A DNA stretch of 64,000 bases, taken from assembly GCA_934467415.1 (NCBI GenBank), contig CAKSLQ010000002.1:62001-126000 (forward strand), in the 5' to 3' direction. Position 1 is the first letter of the stretch. Each line of letters opens with the position of its first letter. The notes beneath the pieces are model-generated. The model did no database searches. It was not told the DNA's origin and was given only the letters and a program-made list of their open reading frames with translations. This document shows, piece after piece, positions 25,742 to 35,543 of the stretch. The stretch is from an uncultured Eubacteriales bacterium. Its GTDB lineage: Bacteria; Bacillota; Clostridia; Oscillospirales; CAG-272. The position numbers and the translations under genes are program-made.

Positions 25742-25955
25742 ATTGCTTTTCGGAATCCTTTTTCGGCAGGTGCTCCCGTGTGCCGTCCGGACGGACGATC
25801 ACGGTATTGTCGAGCTGCTTGCCGAAGGAGGCACGGATCTCGGCGATGTACTCGGCGCGCAGCGCCGCCTGTTCATCCAGTTCCTCCCGGCTCAGTTCCT
25901 CGAGCTTGGCCTTTCTGGCCAGCAGGTTGATGCGTTCCAGCTTGCCTTTTTCCAT
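25740..25955 (-). CDS. DUF896 (YnzC/UPF0291) family protein
   Basis: A 71-residue, highly charged helical protein. The signature is INLLARKAKLEELSREELDE followed by LRAEYIAEIRASFGKQLDN. The Bacillus relative YnzC forms a helical hairpin; its role is unclear. It lies four bases behind the aminotransferase gene and is therefore the last gene of the MutS-like/Lrp/aminotransferase operon. Confidence 0.93.
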   Translation of the reverse strand: MEKGKLERINLLARKAKLEELSREELDEQAALRAEYIAEIRASFGKQLDNTVIVRPDGTREHLPKKDSEKQ

Positions 25956-25959
25956 GCCG

Positions 25960-27129
25960 TCAGCCCTCCGTCTCTTTGAGGAAGGCCTCGATACGGTTCA
26001 ACGCTTCCTCCAGATGTTCGATCGAATACGCATAGGAAATACGGGCAAAGCCCTCGCTGCCCTCTCCGAAGGCACTGCCCGGCACGATGGCGACGCCGTG
26101 CTCGTTGATGAGCCGATCGCAGAATTCCTCGCTCGACATGCCGTAGCCCCTGATGCAGGGGAAGACGTAGAACGCGCCCTCCGGCTCAAAGCAGGGGACA
26201 TTCATCCGGCGCAGGCGGCCTGTCACATAGGTGCGGCGGAAGTTGTACTGCTCTTTCATGTATTCAATGTCCGCGTCGCCGTGGTTGACCGCCTCCACAC
26301 CCGCAAACTGGGACGCGGTGGACGCGCACATGATGCCGTACTGATGCAGCTTCAGCATCTGCTTGATGATGGGCGCGGGCGCACAGGTATAGCCGAGCCG
26401 CCAGCCGGTCATGGCGTAGGCCTTGGAGAAGCCGTTGACCACGATGGTACGGTCCCACATGCCGGGCAGCGTGGCGATCGAGCAGTGCGCCTGCCCGTAG
26501 GTCAGCTCAGCGTAGATCTCGTCCGAAAGCACGAGCAGGTCGCGCGAGAGCAGAAGCGGCGCGATGCGTTCCAGATCCTCGCGCGTCATAATCGCGCCGG
26601 TCGGATTGTTCGGATAAGACAGCACCAGCATCTTGGTGCGGGGCGTGAGCAGCGGCCCGAGCAGCTCGGGTGTGACCTTGAATTTGTCCTCCGCCCTGGT
26701 ATAGAGCGGCACGGCGATGCCGCCCATCATCTCAATCAGCGGCGCGTAGCAGACAAAGCAGGGTTCGGGCACGATGACCTCATCGCCGGGGTCGATCGCG
26801 GCGCGGAAGGCCATGTCGATGGCTTCACTGCCGCCGACGGTGACGAAAATCTCATCCTCGGCCCGATAATGCAGGCCGAAGCGGCGCTCGAGGTAGGCGG
26901 AAATGCCCGCGCGCAGCTCGGGAAGGCCGCTGTTGGAGGTGTAGTAGGTCTTGTTTTTGACAATCGACTCCACACCCGCGTTGGAAATGTGATACGGCGT
27001 CGGAAAATCCGGCTGGCCGACGGTGAGCGAAATCACGTCCTTGCGTCCGCTGAGCATATCAAAAAACTTGCGGATGCCGGAGGGCTTGATCGTCTGCACC
27101 TTGTTTGAAAGCAGTTTTGAATAATCCAT
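25960..27129 (-). CDS. Class I/II aminotransferase (aspartate aminotransferase type)
   Basis: A 389-residue PLP enzyme. The cofactor lysine is in NGFSKAYAMTGWRLGY. SYPNNPTGA and SDEIYAELTY are standard family motifs, with Arg in FARISYAYS for the substrate carboxylate. It moves amino groups between amino acids and 2-oxoacids; aromatic or aspartate substrates are both possible. It shares one base with the Lrp-type regulator gene upstream, a pairing common in Clostridia where the regulator senses an amino acid. Confidence 0.93.
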   Translation of the reverse strand: MDYSKLLSNKVQTIKPSGIRKFFDMLSGRKDVISLTVGQPDFPTPYHISNAGVESIVKNKTYYTSNSGLPELRAGISAYLERRFGLHYRAEDEIFVTVGGSEAIDMAFRAAIDPGDEVIVPEPCFVCYAPLIEMMGGIAVPLYTRAEDKFKVTPELLGPLLTPRTKMLVLSYPNNPTGAIMTREDLERIAPLLLSRDLLVLSDEIYAELTYGQAHCSIATLPGMWDRTIVVNGFSKAYAMTGWRLGYTCAPAPIIKQMLKLHQYGIMCASTASQFAGVEAVNHGDADIEYMKEQYNFRRTYVTGRLRRMNVPCFEPEGAFYVFPCIRGYGMSSEEFCDRLINEHGVAIVPGSAFGEGSEGFARISYAYSIEHLEEALNRIEAFLKETEG

Positions 27130-27608
27130 CAGTTGCAGTTGCCTCGCTCGTCAAAATTTGCGGGGCCGTAAATGACGCCCTTGTCCTTGTACTTGCGCAG
27201 CACGAAGTGCGTTGCGGTGGAGAGCACCGCCTCCAGCGGCGCGAGCCGCTGTGCGACGAAGAGCGCGACCTCGCGGATGGTCTTGCCCTCGAGAATGACG
27301 CAGAGGTCGTATGCACCCGACATCAGGTAGACGCTCTGCACCTCGGGGTAGTTATAGATGCGTTCGGCGATCGCGTCAAAGCCGCGGTTGTACTGCGGCG
27401 TGACCTTCAGCTCGATGAGCGCGGTGGCATATTCGCGGTCGGTCTTGTCCCAGTCCACGATCGCCTTGTAGCCGAGAATAACGCCCTCGTTTTCAAACTT
27501 TTCGATCATATCGCGGATCTCGCCCTCTTCCTTGTCCAGCATCAGGGCGATCTGCTTTGCGGTCAGGCGGCCGTCCGCCTCCAGCATTTCAAGAATCTTT
27601 CTGTCCAT
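27129..27608 (-). CDS. Lrp/AsnC family transcriptional regulator
   Basis: A 159-residue protein. The N-terminal winged helix is MDRKILEMLEADGRLTAKQI with ALMLDKEEGEIRDMIEKFEN, followed by the ligand-binding RAM domain (about residues 65-145, GFDAIAERIYNYPEVQSVYL). Such proteins bind DNA as octamers and respond to amino acids. It overlaps the MutS-like gene by 20 bases and the aminotransferase by one, so it is translated in a coupled series. The aminotransferase is its likely functional partner. Confidence 0.94.
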   Translation of the reverse strand: MDRKILEMLEADGRLTAKQIALMLDKEEGEIRDMIEKFENEGVILGYKAIVDWDKTDREYATALIELKVTPQYNRGFDAIAERIYNYPEVQSVYLMSGAYDLCVILEGKTIREVALFVAQRLAPLEAVLSTATHFVLRKYKDKGVIYGPANFDERGNCN

Positions 27609-29241
27609 TCCGTGTACCCGGGAGAGGATTCTCCCTTTTCCTTTCTATCGTTTCGGTGATCTTCTCAAGTGAAAGGCCGTATTTGTCGGCGATGTCCCTG
27701 GCATAGGACTTGCCGTCCGGCTTCATGCGTAAAATTCTGAACGAGCGCCTGCCGCCCGCCTCGATCTTGGCCACGAGGGTATCTATCTTCGAGCCGCCGA
27801 AGGCGGCGGCCTCCGCGTTCAGCTCATCGACGCGCGCGGCCAGCGAGTGCAGATGCGTGGAAAACACGGTGCGGCAGCCGACCTTGGAAAAGCCGAGCAG
27901 CACCTCGGCCGCAATGTAGGAGGCCTCAAACGCGCCCGTCGAGGACAGCGATTCATCGAGCAGAACCAGCGAATCCGCCGTGCAGTGGGCGAAAATGTCG
28001 CCGAGACGGGCGCACTCTTCACCGAGCCTGCCCTTGTCCACGGTGTCGCCGCTCTCGGTCGGAAAGTGCGTGTAAATACCGTCGGCGGGCGCATATACGA
28101 ATTCACGCGCGGGGACGAGCAGACCGAGCTGGCAGAACGCCGCCGCAAGCCCGACCGCGCAGGTGATGACGCTCTTGCCGCCGCGGTTCGGCCCGGTCAG
28201 CACATAGATCATGCCGCTCTCGTCGAAGGTGAAGTCGTTTTCCACGCTCTCGTCCTCGATCGCAAGCGCCACGGCGGGGTTGTACAGCCCCTTCGCGCGG
28301 AAGGTGCGCGGCACGTCCGACAAGGTGGGGGTGCAGAGCGGCAGCCCGCGCGACCGCAGGCTCTCCATCAGCCGCACGGCACAGATCATGAATTCGATCT
28401 CGGGCATGACCTCGAGCAGGAAATTGGCGTTATCCAGCACATAGGCCTGCACGATCTTTTTCCATGCGCGCACCGAGCCCTTGAAGATGTCGTTGATCGC
28501 CGCGCTGAGCGCGATGCTCATCGCCGTCTTCTGGTTGTCGTTCTGCCCCTTGGCAAAGGGCGCAAGAGGGGCTGCGAGCGTATATTCGTCGTTGGCAAAG
28601 CTCATGCGCAGAATCTTGTCGATGGTGTCGCCCGACTTGAAGGGGCGGGGATTGACGGACAGCACGCCGCATTTATCGGCGCGGAGCGTGGAATCCAGAT
28701 TGACGCCGATCGTGACGCTTTTGATGTCGCGCACGCGCACGGTCAGCTCGCGGAGCTTCTCGTTCAGCTCCTTGTAGTAGTCGCTCTCGGTCACCTTGCG
28801 GATATACGCGGCAAGGTCGCGAAGCGCCTTGCTCGTCAGCTTGTCCGCGATCGGCGCAAGCCCCTCGTGCATGGTCTCCATGGCGGAGATGTAAAGCTCG
28901 ATCTCGGAGAGGGAGAGCAGATATTCATCGGTCGTCCGTTCGTTCGACGCGGACATGCGGCGCAGCTCGCCGATGTCGGAGAGAATGGGCAGCACGCGGA
29001 CGAAGGTCTCGGCGATCCCGGGGTTTTGCAGCATGTCGCGGAAATTTTCCGCGCGGTAGGCGATGACGGCGGGGTCGGACGTGAAATAGTCGGTGAGCAC
29101 GCTGTTCTTCAGTTTGATGAGCGCGGAAAGCCCGATGCTCTCCGCCGTCTCGGCGGACACATGCGGGCGCGCCTGCGCTGCCGCGTGTGCCTCGCGCGAG
29201 GCGCGCGACGGGTACAGCAGACTGAATTCAAACTCTTCCAT
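27589..29241 (-). CDS. MutS-family ATPase without DNA-mismatch-recognition domain
   Basis: A 550-residue protein. The C-terminal ABC-type ATPase domain has Walker A GPNRGGKS, the signature region around DKGRLGEECARLGDI, and Walker B SLVLLDESLSST. STHLH follows as the switch. Ahead of it lies a long helical lever/clamp-like region (about residues 60-330). It lacks the mismatch-binding N-terminal domain of MutS and the Smr nuclease of MutS2. Its family is known from genomes but its role is poorly known. GGGAGG precedes the ATG. It leads the operon with the Lrp regulator, aminotransferase and DUF896 protein. Confidence 0.85.
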   Translation of the reverse strand: MEEFEFSLLYPSRASREAHAAAQARPHVSAETAESIGLSALIKLKNSVLTDYFTSDPAVIAYRAENFRDMLQNPGIAETFVRVLPILSDIGELRRMSASNERTTDEYLLSLSEIELYISAMETMHEGLAPIADKLTSKALRDLAAYIRKVTESDYYKELNEKLRELTVRVRDIKSVTIGVNLDSTLRADKCGVLSVNPRPFKSGDTIDKILRMSFANDEYTLAAPLAPFAKGQNDNQKTAMSIALSAAINDIFKGSVRAWKKIVQAYVLDNANFLLEVMPEIEFMICAVRLMESLRSRGLPLCTPTLSDVPRTFRAKGLYNPAVALAIEDESVENDFTFDESGMIYVLTGPNRGGKSVITCAVGLAAAFCQLGLLVPAREFVYAPADGIYTHFPTESGDTVDKGRLGEECARLGDIFAHCTADSLVLLDESLSSTGAFEASYIAAEVLLGFSKVGCRTVFSTHLHSLAARVDELNAEAAAFGGSKIDTLVAKIEAGGRRSFRILRMKPDGKSYARDIADKYGLSLEKITETIERKRENPLPGTRNGQKDS

Positions 29242-29280
29242 AATAGCCTCCCTGCCGAATCCTTGAACTTATAATACATC

Positions 29281-29309
29281 AGTATACCATAAGAAGCCCA
29301 TGACGTCAA
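29281..29309 (-). promoter_or_regulatory. Promoter of the MutS-like operon
   Basis: On the minus strand TTGACG (29309-29304), 17 bases, TATACT (29286-29281). Confidence 0.8.
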
Positions 29310-29391
29310 GATTTTGCGGGACGGATTTTCGGATGTCATGCTTTTGCCGCCGCCCGCATAGGCTTTACGAGAACAATGCGGAGGGAAACAC

Positions 29392-30324
29392 ATGACACAT
29401 ACGGAACATGCGGAGCTGCGCCGCCTCACGCGCAGTGACTTCGATTACGACGCGCTGATGGCGTGCGCCCGGCTGCTTTCGGCGGCATACCCGTTTCTCG
29501 GCTTCAGCTACCTCGGGGAGAGCGCGGCCGGGCGCGGCATTCCGCTCTTTTCGCTCGGCGAGGGCAAAAAAGAGGTCTACTACATCGGCGTCCACCACGG
29601 GGCGGAACGCATCACGGGCGCGATCCTGGTGCAGTTTCTCCGGGAGCTTTGCGCCGGCATCGCGCAGGACGCCGTGCTCTTCGGCGTAAACCTTGCCTAT
29701 CTGCTCCGCAGCCGCACCCTGTACATTCTGCCGATGCTCAACCCGGACGGCGCGCAGATCGCGGCGGGCAAGGCGGACAAAGACTCCCTGTTTTATCCGC
29801 GGCTCGTCGCCATGAACGGCGGCGCCGAGGACTTCACGCGCTGGCAGGCGAATGTGCGGGGCGTGGATCTCAACCACAACTACAACGCGGGCTTTGACAC
29901 CTACAAGCAGCTGGAGCCTTCGCTCGGCGTCACGGGCGCCGGTCCGACACGCTTTGCCGGGCCTTCGCCCGAGAGCGAGCCGGAGGTCGGCGCGCTTTGC
30001 AACTTCCTGCGGTTCAATCACCCGACCGCGCTGATGACCCTGCACACGCAGGGGCGCGAAATCTACCATACCGCGGGCGGAAAATGCCCGCCCGGCGCAG
30101 GCGCGGCAGCCAAGCGCCTTGCCGTTCTGACCGGCTACCGCCTCGCCGAGCCGTCCGGCGGCGCCGCCTACGGCGGTCTCACGGACTACTGCATCGCGGC
30201 ACTCGGCATCCCCGCCTTTACGCTGGAGTGCGGCAAAGGGCAGAATCCGCTGCCGCCGACCGACGCGCCCGTCCTGTACGGCGAGATCCGCAAAGCGCTT
30301 TTCGGCTTCCCGCTCCTGTTCTGA
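29392..30324 (+). CDS. M14 family zinc carboxypeptidase (peptidoglycan peptide type)
   Basis: A 310-residue metallopeptidase. Zinc ligands are His and Glu of GVHHGAE and the later His of LMTLHTQG. The carboxylate-binding region is RGVDLNHNYN, and the general base Glu is in FTLECGKG. It resembles gamma-D-glutamyl-meso-diaminopimelate peptidases, which trim wall peptides. No signal peptide or LysM domain is present, so it probably recycles muropeptides inside the cell. GGAGGG precedes the ATG. It is divergent from the MutS-like gene. Confidence 0.9.
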   Translation: MTHTEHAELRRLTRSDFDYDALMACARLLSAAYPFLGFSYLGESAAGRGIPLFSLGEGKKEVYYIGVHHGAERITGAILVQFLRELCAGIAQDAVLFGVNLAYLLRSRTLYILPMLNPDGAQIAAGKADKDSLFYPRLVAMNGGAEDFTRWQANVRGVDLNHNYNAGFDTYKQLEPSLGVTGAGPTRFAGPSPESEPEVGALCNFLRFNHPTALMTLHTQGREIYHTAGGKCPPGAGAAAKRLAVLTGYRLAEPSGGAAYGGLTDYCIAALGIPAFTLECGKGQNPLPPTDAPVLYGEIRKALFGFPLLF

Positions 30325-30423
30325 ACGCACCAACTCTTCCATTCCTTCATATAAAATAATGCGGGGGTTTCTGCTCCCGCAGCGTCCGCAGACGCTATCA
30401 CAGATACAAAATGGGAGAACATT

Positions 30424-31272
30424 ATGGCGCAATTTACAAACCAGGCGCGTTTGTCCTATAACGATACCGTTGTCAACTCCAACATTGCCGTCGGCGAGAT
30501 CCGCGACTTGCTTTCCGCATCCAAGGACGCGCTTGCCGGCACCTATCGTGCAGGCGACCGTGTGACCTATGTCATCAGCATTGTCAACACGGGCAGCACG
30601 GCGCAAAGCGGTGTGACGGTCACGGACAATCTCGGCGCCTATACCTTCGGCACGGCGACGCTTTATCCGCTGACCTATGCGGAAAACAGCATGCGCGTCT
30701 ATGCAGGTGGCGTGCCGCAGGCCGCCCCCGCCGTCACGGCAGGGCCGCCGCTTGTCATTTCGAATTTGACCGTCCCCGCGGCAAGCAGTCTCCTTCTGAT
30801 TTATGAGGCTGTCGTCAACGGCACGGCTCCGCTCGGCGCGGAGGACAGCATCGTCAACACGGCAACCGTCAGCGGCGCGGGACTTGTCACGCCGATCACC
30901 GTCAGCGAAACCGTCAATGCTGCCGTCGGTCCCGACCTGACCATCACCAAGAGCATCGAGCCGGTTCCCGTCAATGCAAGCGGAACGGTCACCTACACCT
31001 TCGTCATCCGCAATTACGGCAATGCACCGGCAGCCGCCGCAGACAATGCCGCCGTCACCGACACCTTTGACCCCGCACTGTCGAACCTTGCCGTCACCTT
31101 TGACGGCGCCGCATGGACAGCGCCCGCCAACTACACCTATACCGGCAACGTCTTCGCGACCATTCCCGGCGGAATCACCGTGCCCGCCGCCACCTATACC
31201 CAGGATGCGGCGACCGGCGTATGGAGCGTCACCCCCGGCACGGCAACGCTCCGCGTCACCGGCACCATCTGA
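30424..31272 (+). CDS. DUF11-repeat protein without a signal peptide
   Basis: A 282-residue protein. After MAQFTNQARLSYNDTVVNSN come two beta-sandwich repeats of the DUF11 kind, at about residues 38-160 and 165-270. They carry GDRVTYVISIVNTGS and GTVTYTFVIRNYGNAP as opening strands. Such domains usually build bacterial surface fibres, yet here there is no export signal, transmembrane helix or sorting motif. A dispersed family with the same AQFTNQA opening exists in gut Firmicutes. GGGAG precedes the ATG, and a strong terminator follows. The role is unknown. Confidence 0.8.
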   Translation: MAQFTNQARLSYNDTVVNSNIAVGEIRDLLSASKDALAGTYRAGDRVTYVISIVNTGSTAQSGVTVTDNLGAYTFGTATLYPLTYAENSMRVYAGGVPQAAPAVTAGPPLVISNLTVPAASSLLLIYEAVVNGTAPLGAEDSIVNTATVSGAGLVTPITVSETVNAAVGPDLTITKSIEPVPVNASGTVTYTFVIRNYGNAPAAAADNAAVTDTFDPALSNLAVTFDGAAWTAPANYTYTGNVFATIPGGITVPAATYTQDAATGVWSVTPGTATLRVTGTI

Positions 31273-31288
31273 AGCAAAGCCAATCCAC

Positions 31289-31324
31289 AAAAAACGACCG
31301 TCGGGCAACCGACGGTTGTTTTTT
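31289..31324 (+). terminator. Terminator after the DUF11 gene
   Basis: Stem AAAAAACGACCGTCGG (31289-31304) / CCGACGGTTGTTTTTT (31309-31324), GCAA loop. Confidence 0.93.
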
Positions 31325-31329
31325 ATGAG

Positions 31330-31525
31330 AGGGCGCGCAAGCGGCGGGAGACCGTCGGCGCCCTACGGAATGGCCAAACGGGCGATTCGTGAATCGCCCC
31401 TACGGGTTTGCAAAGAAACCGCAACCGATAGGGGGCGGCACTACAGCCGCCAGACCTGCGGATTTGGATGCAGAATCCGCGCTCGGGCGAGCAGCCGTAT
31501 ACCCATACGGCAAGCGACCGAACGC
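31330..31525. repeat. Palindromic repeat cluster
   Basis: This 315-base space between two terminators holds no gene. It contains the GCGGCGGGAG ... CCCTACGG module (about 31341-31367) also found near 12811. A perfect dyad GGGCGATTC-GT-GAATCGCCC (31380-31399) is followed by CTACGGG, and further G/C-rich half-dyads (GGGGCGGC, GCCGCC) follow. It looks like a composite of dispersed repeats of this genome. Confidence 0.65.
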
Positions 31526-31531
31526 AGATAG

Positions 31532-31563
31532 AAAAATCGGCACGGTTGCCCGTGCCGATTTTT
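31532..31563 (-). terminator. Terminator of the opp operon
   Basis: Stem AAAAATCGGCACGG (31532-31545) / CGTGCCGATTTTT (31551-31563), read from the minus strand; it also closes the plus side. Confidence 0.92.
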
Positions 31564-31587
31564 CGGTCTGCGCCAAAGGCGCAGGTC

Positions 31588-33453
31588 TTATTTCTCGATG
31601 GTGCAGTACATGAAGTACTTGTAACCCAGCGGGTTCGAGAAGAAGCCCTTGACGGAGTCGTCGAGCATGTAGATGTCCGTGTAGAAGTACAGCGGAACGA
31701 TGCAGCCCGTCTGCATCAGCAGGTCTTCTGCTCTGTGCATCAGCTGATAACGAACAGTGTTGTCGGTGCAGGACTTGATGAGCGAAATCAGCACATCGTA
31801 GGTCTCTGCCCAGGTGCCGTTCTCAACCTTGACATCGTAGCCGAGGTCGGTGAGGTCGAGCTTGTACATCTTCAGCGCTGCATGATCACCCTTGCCGAAC
31901 TGGACATCGTTGTTGCCCGAAGCGGTTACCCACATGTCGAGGAAGCAGATCGGGTCGTTGTAGTCAGCGAGCCAGCCGTTGCGTGCGATCGAGTAATCGC
32001 CGTTCTTACGGGTGTTCAGGAACGTGTTCCACTCCTGGTTGACAAGGTTCATCGTGATGCCGACGCCGGCAACCGCGCTCTGGAGGTACTCACCGATTGC
32101 CTTGTGGCCTTCGCTCGTGTTGTAGAGGTAGGTCAGCGTCGGGACATTGGTGAACTTACCGGTTGCTTCGTCATACTTGTAGTACTTCTTGAGGATCTCA
32201 ACAGCCTTCGTGAAGTTGGACTCCAGCGCATCCTCGGATACATCGTAGTAGCCGTCGTACTCCGCGCTCGAGCCTGCGTTCTGATAGAACTGGCTGCCGT
32301 CGGCATCGGTCATACCCATTGCAACGAAGGACGATGCGGGAACCTGACCTGCCTGACCGATCTCGTTGACGATGTAGTTGCGGTCGAAGAGGAGGCTGAT
32401 CGCATTGCGGATCTCTTCCTCGGCTGCTTCCTTTGCCGCGCCGGTCAGCGTGCTGTCGGAGGGCAGGATGCTCTCGTTGATGTTCCAGCAGACATAGTAA
32501 GTACCGATCTGGCCTGCAACAACAAACTCGGTCGGATACTTATCCTTGAGTGCGGCGATCTCGTTGGTCGGCACATCGTCGATGAGCTGCCAGCTGCCGT
32601 TCTCGAAGTTGGAGAGCATGTTGTTGTTGTCATCGGAGAGGTAGAACTCGATCTTGTCCATCGTGACTTCAGCCGCATCGGGGTGATCGGGGTTCTTCTC
32701 CAGGGTGATGACGCTGTTGTGCGTCCAGCCGGTCAGCTTGTACATACCGTTGGAAACATAGGTGGAGGGATCGGTTGCCCAGTTTTCGTTGGCAACGACA
32801 TCCTCACGGACGGGGTAGTATACCGGGAATGCGAGCAGCTCGTTCCAGTATGCAACCGAGTTGTTCAGCGTGACCGTCAGCGTCTTTTCGTCGGTAGCGA
32901 CAACATTCAGCTTTGCATCGGGGTTGACGAAGTTGCCGTCGGCATCGGTCTCCCAGATGTCGGCATAGCCGTCAACGACCTCATACATGTACGCATAGTC
33001 TGCTGCGAGAGCGGTGGATGCGGCACGGTTCCAGGAGAACACGAAGTCGCCCGCGGTGACATCCTTGCCGTCGCTCCACTTCAGACCGTCACGGAGCGTA
33101 TAGGTGTAGGTAACGGTGCCGTCCGCGTTGGTAACGCCTTCGGTCAGCTCCTTCGCTGCATCTGCAACGATCTCGAGCGTGCCGTCATCCTTCTGCGCCC
33201 ACTTTGCAAGACCCGAGAACAGGTGAGCAACGAGGGTTGCGCCGTCAACAGAGGAGTTGAGGGCAGGGTCAATGGTGTCCGGCTCGGAAGCCAGGCAAAC
33301 TGCGATGGAGGTAGCCGCAGCAGGATTTACGACCTCTCCGCCGCTCGCCGTCGTACCGTTTGCATCGGTCGTCACGGCAGGCTTATTGCCGCAGGCTGCA
33401 AAAGAAAGCAGCAGCATCGTGGCAGCAAGCACCAGTGCGAGAATTTTTTTCAT
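31588..33453 (-). CDS. oppA: Peptide ABC transporter substrate-binding lipoprotein
   Basis: A 621-residue lipoprotein. The start at 33453 follows GAAAGGAAG. The signal peptide ends in the lipobox LSFAAC, so Cys20 carries the lipid. The rest is a family 5 extracellular solute-binding protein: ASEPDTIDPALNSSVDGATL near the front, LRDGLKWSDGKDVTAGDFVF, and a C-terminal half with WLADYNDPICFLDMW. It captures oligopeptides outside the cell and hands them to OppBC. It is the last gene of the operon. Confidence 0.95.
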   Translation of the reverse strand: MKKILALVLAATMLLLSFAACGNKPAVTTDANGTTASGGEVVNPAAATSIAVCLASEPDTIDPALNSSVDGATLVAHLFSGLAKWAQKDDGTLEIVADAAKELTEGVTNADGTVTYTYTLRDGLKWSDGKDVTAGDFVFSWNRAASTALAADYAYMYEVVDGYADIWETDADGNFVNPDAKLNVVATDEKTLTVTLNNSVAYWNELLAFPVYYPVREDVVANENWATDPSTYVSNGMYKLTGWTHNSVITLEKNPDHPDAAEVTMDKIEFYLSDDNNNMLSNFENGSWQLIDDVPTNEIAALKDKYPTEFVVAGQIGTYYVCWNINESILPSDSTLTGAAKEAAEEEIRNAISLLFDRNYIVNEIGQAGQVPASSFVAMGMTDADGSQFYQNAGSSAEYDGYYDVSEDALESNFTKAVEILKKYYKYDEATGKFTNVPTLTYLYNTSEGHKAIGEYLQSAVAGVGITMNLVNQEWNTFLNTRKNGDYSIARNGWLADYNDPICFLDMWVTASGNNDVQFGKGDHAALKMYKLDLTDLGYDVKVENGTWAETYDVLISLIKSCTDNTVRYQLMHRAEDLLMQTGCIVPLYFYTDIYMLDDSVKGFFSNPLGYKYFMYCTIEK

Positions 33454-33531
33454 GATAATTCTTCCTTTCAGAAATTTTTTCAAATATCCGCCCGCAAGCG
33501 GACGGTATATGAACGAAATTTTGAGCCGCCT

Positions 33532-34521
33532 TTACGAATTGATGTCGGCGGTGCGGTGGCAGGCGACGAAATGCCCCTTCGAGACTTCCTTGAAAGCCGG
33601 CATTTCGGCGGCACACTGCTCGGTCGCGTAGCGGCAGCGTGTGCGGAACGGACATCCGGAGGGCGCGTTCAGCGGGCTGGGGATATCGCCGGTGAGCACG
33701 ATGCGCTTGTTGGCACGGGCCACCTTCGGGTCGGGCACGGGGACGGCCGACAGCAGCGACTGCGAATAGGGGTGCAGCGGGTGATCGTAGATCTCCGCCG
33801 CGTCCGCCAGCTCCACCATCTTGCCGAGGTACATGACCGCGATGCGGTCGCTGATGTGCCGGACGACAAGGAGGTCGTGCGCGATGAACAGATAGGTCAG
33901 CCCCAGTCTGTCCTGGAGGTCGTCAAACATGTTGATGACCTGCGCCTGAATCGAAACGTCCAGCGCGGAGACCGGCTCATCGCAGACGATGAACTCCGGG
34001 TTGACCGCGAGCGCGCGGGCAATGCCGATACGCTGGCGCTGGCCGCCCGAAAACTCGTGCGCATAGCGCGACGCATGTTCGCTGTTGAGGCCGACATGAT
34101 CCATCAGCTCGAGAATCTTCTGGTTGCGCTCTTCCTTCGAGCTGTAGAGCTTGTGTACATCCAGCGGCTCGCCGATGATGTCGGCGACCGTCATGCGCGG
34201 GTTCAGCGAGGAGTAGGGGTCCTGGAAGACCATCGTCGCCTTCTTGCGGAATTCATGGATATCCGCCTTGGACTCGATCTTCTTACCGTCGAAGATGATC
34301 TCGCCCGCCGTCGGCTTATACAGATGCAGAATCGTTCTGCCGACCGTGGTCTTGCCGCAGCCGGACTCGCCGACGAGGCCGAGCGTCTCCTTCTTGGCAA
34401 TCGTGAAGGATACGCCGTCCACCGCCTTGAGCGGCTTCGACTGGAACATCCCCATCGGAATGTTGAAGTATTGCTTTAAATCCCTGACTTCGAGCAAGGG
34501 GCTTTCCTTGATTTCAGGCAT
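33532..34521 (-). CDS. oppF: Peptide ABC transporter ATPase, OppF type
   Basis: A 329-residue ATPase. The ATG at 34521 follows GGGAGGGG and overlaps the end of oppD by eight bases. Walker A is GESGCGKT, the ABC signature is FSGGQRQRI and Walker B is [12 protein letters not shown]. The C-terminal oligopeptide-transporter extension has CPFRTRC and three further cysteines of the kind that bind an iron-sulfur cluster. It pairs with OppD to drive peptide import. Confidence 0.95.
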   Translation of the reverse strand: MPEIKESPLLEVRDLKQYFNIPMGMFQSKPLKAVDGVSFTIAKKETLGLVGESGCGKTTVGRTILHLYKPTAGEIIFDGKKIESKADIHEFRKKATMVFQDPYSSLNPRMTVADIIGEPLDVHKLYSSKEERNQKILELMDHVGLNSEHASRYAHEFSGGQRQRIGIARALAVNPEFIVCDEPVSALDVSIQAQVINMFDDLQDRLGLTYLFIAHDLLVVRHISDRIAVMYLGKMVELADAAEIYDHPLHPYSQSLLSAVPVPDPKVARANKRIVLTGDIPSPLNAPSGCPFRTRCRYATEQCAAEMPAFKEVSKGHFVACHRTADINS

Positions 34522-35530
34522 CTGCTTCCCCTCCCTCGGCAGTGATCTCGCCTTTTTCAAAGGCTTCCTTGACATTCATCCAGCATGCCGCCGCGTGATC
34601 GTCGTTGATGATCATCCGCTCTGCGTTCGCGCGCAGGCAGATCTTCATGGCGTTGCCGCAGCGGGGGGCAAACGGACATCCCTTCGGCATGTTGAGCAGG
34701 TCGATCGGCGTACCCGTGATCGGCCGGAGCTTTGTGCCCGCAGTATGCGTCGTCGGAATGGAGCGCAGCAGGCCCTTGGTATACTCATGATGCGGATTGT
34801 AGAAAATTTCATCCGCCGTGCCCTGCTCGCAGATCGAACCGGCATACATGACGATGACTTCGTCGCACATCTGTGCGACAACGCCGAGGTCGTGCGTGAT
34901 CATGATGATCGCCATGCCGAGCTCTTTCTGCAAGTCCTTCATCAGCGACAGGATCTGTGCCTGAATGGTCACGTCGAGCGCCGTGGTCGGCTCATCCGCG
35001 ATCAGAATATCCGGCTCGCACGCAAGTGCCATGGCAATCATCACGCGCTGCCGCATACCGCCCGAAAACTCGAACGGGTACTGCTTCATACGCTTTTCCG
35101 GCTCGTTGACATTGACCAGCTTCAGCATCTCGACGGCACGGGCACGCGCCTCCCGCCGGTTGCGGTTGGTATGCAGCAGGATCGCCTCCATGAGCTGGCG
35201 GCCGATCGTGTAGGTCGGGTTGAGCGAGGTCATGGGGTCCTGGAAAATGATCGAAATTTTGTTGCCGCGGACGGTCTTCATGACCTTTTCGCCCGCGCCG
35301 ACCAGCTCTTTGCCGTCCAGCTTGATCGAGCCGGAAACGATCTTGCCGGTGCCGGCGAGAATCTGCATGATCGAATACGCTGTGACCGACTTGCCGGAGC
35401 CGGACTCGCCGACGATGCCGAGCACCTTGCCGCGGTCGAGGTTAAAGGACACGCCGTTGACGGCGCGGACTTCGCCCGCATCCGTGAAGAAGGAGGTGTG
35501 AAGGTCTTTGACTTGGAGCAATTCAGACAT
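34514..35530 (-). CDS. oppD: Peptide ABC transporter ATPase, OppD type
   Basis: A 338-residue ATPase. Walker A is GESGSGKS, the ABC signature is FSGGMRQRV and Walker B is [12 protein letters not shown]. Near the C-terminus [15 protein letters not shown] carries the cysteine set typical of OppD/DppD. GGAGG lies before the ATG. It sits 13 bases behind oppC and overlaps oppF. Confidence 0.95.
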   Translation of the reverse strand: MSELLQVKDLHTSFFTDAGEVRAVNGVSFNLDRGKVLGIVGESGSGKSVTAYSIMQILAGTGKIVSGSIKLDGKELVGAGEKVMKTVRGNKISIIFQDPMTSLNPTYTIGRQLMEAILLHTNRNRREARARAVEMLKLVNVNEPEKRMKQYPFEFSGGMRQRVMIAMALACEPDILIADEPTTALDVTIQAQILSLMKDLQKELGMAIIMITHDLGVVAQMCDEVIVMYAGSICEQGTADEIFYNPHHEYTKGLLRSIPTTHTAGTKLRPITGTPIDLLNMPKGCPFAPRCGNAMKICLRANAERMIINDDHAAACWMNVKEAFEKGEITAEGGEADA

Positions 35531-35543
35531 CTTGTTTTCCTCC

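Noticed and set aside
31468..34479. A plus-strand open frame of 1003 codons
   Set aside because: It runs antisense through oppA and oppF, both clearly real by motif and ribosome site, and has no recognisable domain.
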